Assembly (NCBI RefSeq): GCF_030463565.1
Contig: NC_134661.1
Span: forward strand, 8,394,542 to 8,458,541
Source: Pelecanus crispus
Taxonomy: Eukaryota; Chordata; Aves; Pelecaniformes; Pelecanidae
Direction: 5' to 3'
Length of the DNA stretch: 64,000 nucleotides
The notes beneath the pieces are model-generated. The model was not told where the DNA came from and made no database searches. It saw only the letters and a list, made by a program, of their open reading frames with translations. Every line of letters begins with the position of its first letter. Position 1 is the stretch's first letter. A program made the position numbers and the translations under genes. This document shows positions 31,801 through 43,800 of the stretch, piece by piece.

Positions 31801-34800
31801 AGATAATAGGTGTGTAAATCGTTCCTTCTCTGGTTTTGTGTTCTCTCATTCTGAAGATCAGGCTTCTTCTCAAAAAGCTCTGCTACCTGGCCTTTCCGTT
31901 TTTTGAAAATCATTAAAAAAACCCCACACCTTCATGTAAATACGTTAGATCTACAAATGTGCTGTTGCACTTTTGGTGTGGGGCAGATTTATTGTGGCAG
32001 GACATCTGACAGGAATCATGCAAAGGAAAACGAGCTTAGCGTGCTCATCCCGAGTCCAGCAGGGAGCATGGTCTGGGTTGGTGCCGTGCGAAGGTAGGTG
32101 AAGGACACTTCTGGCAGTGGGTGCTGGAAGCATTTGTGAGCCCAGGAAGAGCGAGAGAAAGCGTAAATTCAAGCGAGAATTTTTCTTTCAGCATGGCTCT
32201 TTGAAGCAGTGTGTGAAACATGCAGAAAGTGGGTTTCTTCTCTGAATCTCCTAAATCAAATCATTTGTAAATAGACTGAGAGAGGATAAGGAATTGGGTA
32301 CTGCTTAAGGAGTTCTGTTTTGTTCTTCATCATTGCATGTGATCTACATTAGAAAAGAACTCTCTCGGAGGCTCTTAGCTGACATGCAGAGTTTGTGTAG
32401 TGCCTGCTACCTTTGTAAAATTCAGTGCTGGACCCGTTAATCATACATCAAGCTGGATGCATCAAGCAATGAAAAGTAACTTTCTGAAAGCTGTTATGAG
32501 GCTTTTTCACGGTAAAAATGTAAAATGGAAGCGGAAGTTTTAATCTCGTAAAATTTGGCTTTCTGACTAGTCACTCCGTAAGCAAAATATATATTAAATC
32601 TGTATTTAAAGACAAAGAGACATTTAGTATCAGTCTAAAATCATTTAGGGTCAGTCTAAAATGTGCCGTTTAGCAGTCATCTTAAAACAAGTCCCTTTGG
32701 GGGCATTTCTGCTTTTGTTACAGCGCTGGTTTACAAAACTCCCACCAGTACTGACCTTTGAACTCTCCCGATTTGAGTTCAATCAGTCACTAGGACAGCC
32801 AGAGAAAATTCACACCAAGCTAGAATTTCCCCAGACTATTTATATGGACAGGTGAGTTGTCCTCTTGTACGGTACGTTTAAAGCTATTGCTTTATTGTAA
32901 TTAAAGAAATTAAAAGGTCATATGGGTGAGCAAGGAAGGATTCTAAAATGTTTATGAAAGATTGTGGATGTTAGAAGTAAACAAGTCTCATGTGGCGGGG
33001 CTCTGTATTTCTCTGTTTAGGTACCTCTACTGCAGCAAAGAGCTTATTCAGATGAAGAGGGAAGAAATGAAGAGACTGAAGGAGAAAATGGTGATTCTGC
33101 AGCAGAAACTGGAAAGGTAAGTAGTCAGCTCGCTTTATTTTTGTGCCCTGTGGGAGCATGCAAATGCTTCCTGTCAGATGAGCTTTCCAATAGAAGAGGA
33201 GCTTGTAGAGGAAGGACAAACAGAACCGGGTTTGTTCTGAGAAGTGTGGCATGAGGAAGTGTGTTTTCAAAAACAAACTCGTGGTTTTGATGGTTTATGA
33301 ATATTACTGACGCTCTTACAAGAATAAATGCTTTAAATAGCGCAGTTGTCACCGTCAGCTGTCTTGGCAAGTTCCAGTGAGGAAGCCCAGTAATACATGA
33401 AAAAGAATCTATGTTATTTTTTTATATTAGATGTCCCCTCCAGCTTAGCATTTGGCATTACTTATTGGGGAAGGAAGGAGATCGATAGCAAAGATCTGGT
33501 TCGTGGACGACCAGAAGATTTCATTTCCTGCGTGCTTTGTGTAAAAGTTCTTTTAATCAGCATTAAACTCACTTGCAGTTTTTATTTTCAAAGTGGCAGT
33601 TCTGTGAACAAGTGGCAGGCAAAGAGGTGCGCTGTGTCACGGTAGCCCCGGTGGTGTCTGTGCTCGGTGAGGTTCTGGTGGGCGTCATGCAAACAGTTTA
33701 TATTTAGGCCCGTGTGTAGCATCCTGCAGGGTCTGGCTGGGATGGAGTTGGTTGTCTCCACAGTTTGGTTTTGCGACTAAAACAGCGCTGATAGCGCACC
33801 CGTGTTTTGGCTGCTGCTAAGCAGTGCCCTGCAGCCTCAAGGCTTTCAAGGTCCACTGGTGGGAGGTGGTGAGTGCGTCCCTTTGCATCACCTGGGTTTT
33901 TCCCTTCCTTCCTTCGCTGGTGAAACTGTCTCCATCCCGACCGGGGACTTTTCTTCCCTGTTGCTCTTCTGTTGTCCCTTTGGGTTTAACCAGTCACATT
34001 CCTTCATTCACGCAACATCCTGCTTTTTTCTGTAGGTACATGAAATACGGCTCTGGCCCAGCCCGCTTTCCACTGCCCGACATGCTCCAGTATGTTCTCG
34101 AATTCATCGCTACAAAGCCAGCAGTAGTTGTTTCTTCTGCTCAGGGCTCTCAGGCAACACTCCTGCAGTCCCAAGCCGAGCCTTGCATTTTGGACGTGCT
34201 TTCACAGCCGAATGGGTTAGTAAACAGAAACAAAACTAATTCATAGGAGAACGCTTTGCCTTTCAGCTAAATGCTCCTGGTTTGCATTCTAAAATTTGGG
34301 CCCCTCACTACAAGAAAGACCTTGAGGTGCTGGAGCGTGTCCAAAGGAGGGCAACGAAGCTGGTGAGGGGTCTAGAGAACAGGTCTTATGAGGAGCAGCT
34401 GGGGGAACAGGGGTTCTTTAGCCTGGAGAAGAGGAGGCTCAGAAAAGGAGGCTGTAGCGAGGTGGGGGTCGGTCTCCTCACCCAAGTAACAAGCGATAAA
34501 CCGAGAGGAAACAGCCTCAAGTTGCACCAGGGGAGGTTTGGATTGGATATTAGGAAAAATTTCTTCACCAAAAGGGTGGTCAAGCATTGGAGCAGGCTGC
34601 CCAGGGAGGTGGTTGAGTCCCCATCCCTGGAGGGATTTAAAAGACACGTAGACGTGGCGCTTAGGGACGTGGTTTAGTGGTGGACTTGGCAGTGCCAGGC
34701 TAACCGTTGGACTCGATGATCCTAAAGGTCTTTTCCAACCTAAACAATTCTATGATTTAAAAATGGATTATTTAGCTGAGCGCTTGTGAGCGTGATGCTG

Positions 34801-37800
34801 TAATGTATGAAAGCCTGTGCAAGTAGCCAGTCGCTACTTTGCTCGTAATTCAGTTCTGTTTGTGTAAATATAACACTGCGCCTAGTCTGTTCTTTTTCCT
34901 TTTCCAAAAGCGTCACCGTATTCCTTGTCTAAGCAGCAATTCTGAGTTAAATTATGTGCTATTTTTGGTTAGGCTACTAATTTTTTTTGCTTCATCAACC
35001 AGTAAATTACTGCAATATTGGATTATTACAAACCTGGCCAGCATGGTTGGTTTGCACTCTAAATTAAGCTGAGCAGATACATGAGTTTCTTAGTAGTAAG
35101 GGAAGGAATTTTTGGAATTGCTCGTTGTGGATCTGTGCTTACAGAGCTCTGTAAGAATTTTAGCTTGTATTTGTCCTATATTTTAGTTCGGTCTGTTAAG
35201 GTAGAAGTACATTTTGGTGTACTTGTTCTCTTTACATTTTGTACCATCCTGGAAGGGAAATCCTGCTCTGGCTCTGGAGCAATTTTTGTTTGGCTTATTT
35301 CATACTGTTTTCCAAAAAGAGAAAAAACAAGAGAAAGATTGAAAAACCTGTCCACTGCTCTTGGATTTTGCTTCACAGCATACTAGAAAGGGAAGATACT
35401 AGGACTGAAGATGCAGCTTTCTGTTTGGCAAATCCTTCGCCACAGCAGAAATCGAGTACGCCGCTCCAGCCTTCTGGTTCGCCAGCGGAAATGTCTGAAT
35501 GTCCAGCTCCTCACGTGGTTTCCGAGGAAGAGCTGAACCTTGTTCGGACGTGTCTGCAGCGATGGAGAAACGAGATTGAAGAAGACGTGCGAGGTTGGCC
35601 CCAAATATATTTGTTGTGGTTTTTCTGTTGAGTGCCAGCCTGATTTCCCCTCTATTGCTTCAACTGGATACATCCTGATCTACAGCTGATCTTGTGCAGG
35701 CTTAAGCGTATTTGATAGTTACTGCACGGCCTCAAACTTTTTGAAGTGAAAGGGGCCAGAATAGCCTGATGAGTAGTCACTAATTTTTATGTATGTCTCT
35801 CGTTCGTGATGTTCTTGGCAGAGCTGAAGGAGTCTATTACCAGAATCAACCTGTCCATTGAACAAATGTACTGTGACCCTCTCCTCCAACAGGTAAGAAA
35901 TGCAGCTTCATTAGGTAATAGCTGATACTGTTTTTTGCTAGTAGCTGAGTTGTCCACTTTATTGCATTTTAAGAAATCCCAATATTATGATGAAGCAGAG
36001 AAAGGATTCTTTATGAAAATGTTGTTGCTTTTAAAAGTCAGTTCTCCCTTAGTAGGAAATTTGCCATCTGAATCAAGAGTCTTGTACCGGGCTACAGCTA
36101 TGAACGTTTTTTGCAATTTTTGTACAGAGGTCAGACCAATTCGTTTACTAAAAGTACCTCTGAAAACTATGTCCCTGTGAACTTGCAGGTTCCCTATCGT
36201 TTGCATGCAGTCTTGGTACACGAAGGGCAAGCAAACGCTGGTCACTACTGGGCCTACATATACGACCAGCCTCGAAAAAGCTGGCTCAAATACAACGACA
36301 TCTCAGTGACAGAATCGTCATGGGAAGAACTGGAGAGGGATTCATTCGGAGGCTTGAAGAATGCCAGTGCCTACTGCCTGATGTACATAAGCGATAAGGT
36401 GTCCCGCTTTGCTGCAGGTACCGGAGCCAGAACTGCAGGTTGATTAGGCATTTGTGTATTACCTTGTCTCTCTGGCCTGCGTGATCCTTGCGGTCCTCAG
36501 CTTCTTTTTGGCACAGTTGTCTTTCGACAACGCAAAAAACTTCACCTCAGGTAGAAGTGAAATAGTTTGCTCTGTACTCGATTCATTTCTAAATCCCTGT
36601 TAGGGTTGAAAACTGAAGAACGAACGGTACTGGTGAGAATAGGTACAGTACTTTATGTATTAATAGTGTGCATAAATATTCGAGCTCCCCATTTGCCACT
36701 TCCAACATACATTTACTGCTGGTATTTTTCACTTTGACTCTTTATATAGTTTCTAGGACAGCGTTTCTTTTCTAAGGGCATGTGAAACACCTCCTACTTT
36801 ATTTATCCTGTTTTTATCATGCTTTCTGACTTGCTGGCTTGTTTTTTAGTGATATCGTTCTATTGAACCTAAACAGGGCTCTCTTTTTATGCAGCCTTTC
36901 CTAGCGCATGAGTTATTGGTAACAGCAGCTTAGACTTGCAAGTATGTTTGCAGTGCCAATGTATAAATAGTCATGTGGAGAAATTATCGTGCACGTGGCA
37001 CTATACATGGCAAACAGCTGTAGAAGAACCTAATAATTTCACGCGTGGTTCATTTTGATGTAATAAATAGAAAGAAACAATGGAGAACTGTCATTCTGTT
37101 CATTGCTAAATATGGCTGATGAGGAGCTGGAGGTTGTTCTTTGTCTGTCTTCCTATGACAGTTCCATTTCTGAAATGAACCCGTGATTTTCCCCACCTCC
37201 ATTTAATGCAATTTTTGTTGTTTTTTTAAAGCGGCTTTGCTTTTACAATGGGTGCGTAAGAAATATCTGCTGCAGAGAATTGCCATTTGCTTTTGATCAG
37301 TTTTAAGACTTGTCTAAAGCTGATACTACTTGGCTATTTTAAAATTGAATACTGAAGTAGATCTAAAAAGTGCTGAGAAATACCAGCATGACGCTCATGC
37401 TACGGAATCCATGCAGTTCCCTACCTTTATGCTCTGTAGTGTGGTAGATATGATGTCTCCAGCCAAACTGAATTTTCCAGCTATCGACGGTGTAAATGCT
37501 GTTCTCCGTGCAATGGCAGCCCTTGAATAAGAATCTATTTCTGACCTACTGCATCAGCAGGCACGGTTTCTGGAATTTCTCTGTGATAAATGCTGTCCAG
37601 TGGTAGAACAAAACTGGATTTTGTTTCAGATAACTCTGTAGATTTGCCTTTTTTTTTTTTTTTCACTTTTGCTTATGAATCATCTTAAATTACAAAGCTA
37701 GTGGAAAGTTGGGTTTTTTCCCATTTATCCCTCAGCCAATTTGATTGTGGCTTTCCATAATACTGCATATTTTTTTAGCCTCTAATGGTGGTGTCCTGCT

Positions 37801-40800
37801 ACTATGTGTTTTGTTATATGCCAGTCCTGCATTTCTTCCAGACAAGGATGATGGCTCAGAAGTTGGGCAGTTTCAGAAGGAAGTCGAAGCCTTGGCCCCA
37901 GAGCTGAAACACTACATCCAGGAGGACAACTGGCGACTCGAGCAGGAGGCAGAGGAGTGGGAGGAGGAGCAGTCTTGCAAGATTCCTCAGATGGAGCCTT
38001 CACCTGCTTCTGAATCGCAGGACCTCTCTTCTGAATCAGGACCAGGTAATACCACGCCTGAATTGGCAAACCGTGTTGAAACCGGTAACGACCGGCTGGT
38101 CAAAAATACCTCTCTGTTGGAGCCTTGCATAAATTTCTAGATATCTCGGAGAAACTGTTGATGAAGTAGCAAAGGCAGCTGGTGGAGGCTCTGTCCTGGC
38201 AATACAAAAGGCTATTCTACTATTTTTGCATGTGCATCCTTCCAGGCTTGTCACCAGAAACGCTGTTTTCCATTCATTTAATCATAATGGGCTAATCGCA
38301 TTTCACTTCCAGACCTTTTTTTTTTTTTTTTAAAATAAGTATCGAGCAGAAAATGTTCAAGTGCTGTTCTCTGGAGTGGGAAAGCGTTACTTGGCAATCC
38401 CTGATGATGTGTGCCATAGCCATGGAAAGGGGTATGCACAAGCTTACGGTGAAGTGCCTTCACCTCTGGGATGAATGCAGCAGCTCTTTAATCCTGCATA
38501 GACAAGCTACAAAACATTTTAGAACAAGAGAGGGGAAGAAGTCTTGCAGCTGGTGCTCACTAATACCACACCTCTGTCCTGACAGATCAGTCTTCGGTCT
38601 GCGAGCAGAGCGTGCGCTCTCTGTCCTCTGAACACGCCATGATTGCCAAGGAGCAGACTGCCAAGGCCATTGCAAACACCGCCGACGCCTACGAAAAGAA
38701 TGGCGTTGAGGCAGCTCTCTGCGAGGTAGGAGCGGAGCCCTGGCCCAGGAAGCAACCCATTCTTGTCATCGTATTATTCTTCTTCACAGACCTTTGCTCT
38801 TTCTGTTTCTGTGTAATTCTGTAGCTGTGCCACGTTTAACTCGGACCCCTTTTGCTTTCCTGTATTTTGCTTTGTTTTTTTTACTCTTCTTCTTTTTCTT
38901 CTTGGCCACAGCCCAAGGAGGTAGAGCCAATGAAGGCCCAGCTGGGAGAAACAGCATTTACAGTTCAGGCAGAACAACCACAGGACGCTAAGGAAACAGA
39001 GTCTGCTGCCCAAACTAGCTCCCAGGTCTCTGAAGTGGAAATCCCCAGTGTGGGGAAGATTCCCGTTAGATCCGATGCAGACGGATATAATGAGGAGGTA
39101 CAGATCCCAGTGCAGGGGTTAATTACTGCCGGTCATTAACCTATAACTTTGTAGTTAGCTGGCTTTGAGCTTTCCTAAGATTGGGTACAATAGTAGTCTG
39201 TCATGGAAACAATGCTGTTTACAAAGTACATTTTCCCCACTGTGGAAATTAAGGCGGCCAGACCAAATCGTTTAGTCATTTCGTTTCTAAATGCCATCAG
39301 AAAAGGAGCTCTGTAAAAGCACTCAATCGTTAGACCTTCACGTCGTTCCTTTAGGTCTTCTTTCTGGCACAACTACGTCAAAATTGATCCTAGTGGTATT
39401 AATTTATTTACAGGCCTTTTTACTGTCCTCGGTTAGAGTTTCATCCCCTCTCTCAGAGGATGTTAACCATTAATAGCACAACTTACAGTACCCTAGCTAC
39501 CGATTTTTTGAGTCTCGCTATTTAACCGCACTCATACATGTTCAAGCAGTGTTTTGGAAGTTCAGCCTTTTTCACGCATGCAATTGGATTTCACATAAAT
39601 ACCGAGACTGTTACTCCTTGAGTATGTTTAATACATGCTTGGATGAAGCTGGCAGAATGAAACGCTCTGCTGTGAGGCACTGCTCTCTTAGATGTGTTGC
39701 TTAAGAAGATTGGATGGGACACAGAGAGCGTGCTAGAGGCTAACGTGCTTTACGTTCTCACTTGTTGAATTTACAAATTCAGGGCTTGGAGTAACCAGCC
39801 TTTAGACCTTTAAGTGCTTAAAAAAGACCCTGCATGTAAAGTGCATGTGATAGATGGAGTAAGTAGTATACAAGTAAATCACAGCTGTGGCTTACTCCAC
39901 CTGTATTCATACGATTTCCTGTAGACCTTACCTTTCGAAAATTTATTCCTTTCTTCACCGTGCCTTCTCTTCTTTCCCTGTCTGTTACCATTTTCCGTGT
40001 TCTCCTTTGTGTTTGTTTTCCTGCTTTCGTGGTAGGTGATGCTGAGTCCAGCCATGCAAGGTGTCATCCTGGCTATCGCAAAAGCCCGCCAGACCTTTGA
40101 TCGAGATGGGTCTGAAGCAGGGCTTGTTAAGGTATCTTATTTGTTTGCTAAATCCAATAGTATGGATATCTGTTTTCACAGAATGAAGAATCTATGCTAT
40201 ATTGGCATATCAAGAATGTGAAGGGAACGACTTGTGCAGTTTTTCTTTTAGTTAATGGTCTTTCTGTCCTGCATTTCTGTTTCTGCTCTCTCATTGTGAC
40301 AAAATATCCTTCAGTTCTAAACCATTTTTAGAGCTTGCAAGAATTCCCTCCTCCCGGGAGAAACAACAACTTTTTTTTTTTCTTGCTTTCCACTATTTAT
40401 TCTGCTTATCCTTTTAGTATTGGTAATTCCCTTGATCTGGATTATAAAAAGTAGACTTTCTTTGTGTGCCTTTCAGATTCTGTTGTCTAGGTCCTCGGTG
40501 TGATCGCCAGAAAATAAACCAGCACTGGTGAAATGTTTTTTTTCGGTCCCGAATATGCACGCTTACTGTGACCTCTCTTGTAAAGCGTGCCCTCAGGAAA
40601 TGTATGCGTTGAACAGAGGGATCTGAAAGAATAAGCACTGCTGAATATTGAAGCTGGTGTCAGATGTTACAGACAGGTAGATTTAGCTAAAAATGCCACA
40701 TGGGAGAAATCACCTGTGCTGTTAAGCTACAGGAATATAGATCACAAGATACTTCTGCACCTTACTACAGATGTAAGAGCATTACAATCGATTTTTACAA

Positions 40801-43800
40801 CCTCAGCATTCGCAAGAGGATTACCAAAACCGTCTGAAGGCAGCTATGTGCCCCCCGCCCCGAAAGGCATTCAGGCACCTTGGTGCTTTTGAAAAGCGCA
40901 CACTTCACGCCTGTGCTTGGCCTTGGTGCGGATGCCTTGTGTTTATAGTTCCAGGTGTTTGTAGGCTTCCATTCACCACTAGAACGTAAGCAAGCAGCGG
41001 AGGCTAGGTATCGCCCACGGGGATCCCGTCGTTACGGGACAGGTTTAAGCTTCCTATCAGCTGCTGTGGCATTCCTGCAGGCAGAAGAGCGGACGTGTTA
41101 GCGCCTGTGTTTCGTTGGCAGGCGTTCCACGAGGAGTACTCCCGGCTCTACCTGCTTGCCAAGGAGACCCCGACCCCTCAGAACGACGCCCGGTTGCAAC
41201 ACGTGCTCATTTACTTCCTGCAAAACAACGCTCCCCAGCAGGTGGTGGAACGGACCCTTCTTGAGCAGTTTGCGGACAAAAACCTCAGCTACGATGAAAG
41301 GTTTGTGCCGTGGATTCCGAGGTGAGAGGCTTTTCTCATCTGGAAGCAGCCAGGGCCACTGTTCTGATTTTCTCCATCTCTGCTTACACGGAGCAGGTCA
41401 ATTAGCATTATGAAGGTAGCACGAGCAAAGCTGAGAGAAATTGGTCCTGACGATGTCGATATGGAGGAGTACAAGGTAAGGGGCCGGAGCGCTGCCTTTG
41501 ATCCTTCACGCTGTCAGAACCGGTGCTGTCCAAAGCAGCGCGTGGGAAGTGGGGAGCGCGGCGCCAGCAAAGGCAGCGGTCGCTGGCCTGCCCGTCGGCA
41601 GCTTCCTTGCTGTCCGAAGTGTGCGTCTGCAGAAGGGTGCTGAAAGGGAGAAAGAATACACTGGAAATCTCCTGAGCTTTGAGGAATGTCTGTGCAGTTG
41701 ACGGAATTGATTTATGTGTTGCTTATGAGAGATGTTTTAAACTCTTCAAAGGGTAAAATCTGATACGCTTTTGAGTTGCAAAGGAATGTAAAACGCGTGT
41801 GTGCGTTAGCTGATGCTCGGCTTTCTTGCTGCTCCTCAACAGAGATGGCACGAAGACTACAGTCTTTTTCGCAAGGTGTCAGTTTACCTGCTGACAGGCT
41901 TGGAGCTGTACCAGAAGAGAAAGTAAGTTGCTTTTAATTGTGTGTTTGGATAAGTTAAGCTATAGCCTAGAAAGAGAGACCACTTTGACAGAACTTCTTC
42001 TTTCTGACCCGTGATGGCCACTTTGAGTTCAGTCTTGTATTTGAGGCCAATGGGCTTTCTTTTGGACTTGCTAATAGCTCGCTCTTGAACCCACAGCCAA
42101 CCTTGGTTAGCGGTTTAAATATGATGATGAGGTACTAGCTAGTTTCTTAGAGTCTCCCCTAATTTTTCCCTCTGTGAAGGAGAGCTTTATATTTTCATTT
42201 CCAGAGGTGGGTTTGCAGGAATCATTGCCAGCACTGTTCCCCGCTCCCCGCCCTTTGGGCTCCTATATTAAAATTAAACTGGCTTGAATTGGACATTATA
42301 CTTTGTGTAAACACGTGCTTTGGAGTTCTCTAGGCTCTTAAGAATTTTAAAAGGGCCTTTTTTTCTCCGTACTGTTTAGAACCTGTATTTTACATAAATA
42401 GTGCAGTACGGAGAAGGACGGTGCCATTTTATGAAACGTTTGTAATTTGAAAAGTGATTATTTTGCAATCCGGAAAATAAACTGGCTTTCAGAAATTATT
42501 CATAGATGGAAACAGAATTGAATTCTGAGGTGGTTAGCAGTGATGAGCCATCAGATTCAGGTGGGCAAATTGACAAGAGGGTGTGCTGAGCTTCCCTGAA
42601 ATGGCCTAATCTCTGTCAGCTGTTCTGTTTTTGCACCAGGGGGTTTATAAGCTAGATGTAAAGGAACTGAAAACATCATCTTCTGCGCTTCTCTGGGTGC
42701 TCTCCCAAAGTGCAAAGTTCCCAGAGCTAGGTATAAAAAAGGTCAGGTCGACGCTGGCGTTCATGCTCAGGCTAAGTTGTACGCAGACTTGGCTTTGAAG
42801 GGCTCTTCCCAAGATCCTCATTTGGCACACTGGGCCAAAAGGAGCGTTAATTATTTGACATAGGGCATCTGCTCATTTACGCTTTGGCAAGGAAAGAAAG
42901 TTTTTCCTGTCGGGCCTGATGCTAGTTACCATTCCGGCCAAAGGGAAGATGTTTCCTGAGCTGACACTACTGACTGCGCTGCAGCTGTGACGCCGCGGAG
43001 CCTGTGGGCTGGATTGCTGACACTCTTCTCCTAGGTACCAGGAGTCGCTCACCTACCTGGTCTACGCCTACCAAAGCAACACCAAGCTGCTGCTGAAAGG
43101 AACCAACAGAGGCGTGAACGAATCGCTGATTGCCTTGTACAGACGGAAGTGTCTCCTGGTTTGTATTGAGGAGCTTGACGCTCGTTTTTGGAGAGGAGGG
43201 GAGGGAGCAGCCCGGGTGACGTCGGCTCCTGTGGCGCAGTTCACTTAACCAGCTGCTCGGTGCGCGCTGCCCAGGGAATCGGACCGTACCGTGTCCCCTT
43301 TTAGGAGCACACTGAATTAACGTGCTGCGTTTTCAAGGAAGGTTCGGGTGCTGCTGAACATGCTCTTGGGTTTTAACTCGGCGCTTGTGTTGTTAACTCA
43401 GCGGTTGCACTGTTTTCTGTCCCTTCACTTCCTTCCCCCCCGATATTTACTTCTAACATTAATGGCTTTCTCTCTCTGAGCAAAAGACGATGTCCTTTTC
43501 CACAGGGGGTGAAAAAACAGCATGAAAATGAGATTTGGTTTTAGTTTGCGCTCCACGGTTGCCAAGGCCAGTGTAACTGTCTCTCTTGCGCCTATTACCG
43601 TGGCTTCTGCCCCTTGCTGAGTACCAGCAGCCGTATGGAAATCTAGGAAATAATAATTCAGTGAAAGAATGTGCAGTAGGGCTCTCGGGGAGTCTGGGTA
43701 AAGGCAGATCTGGATCTTGGCGTCTTAAAAGCAGAATTGTAAATAAGCTATATGTACTCTGTACGTATATATAGTAAATTACATATACATATATAAATCT

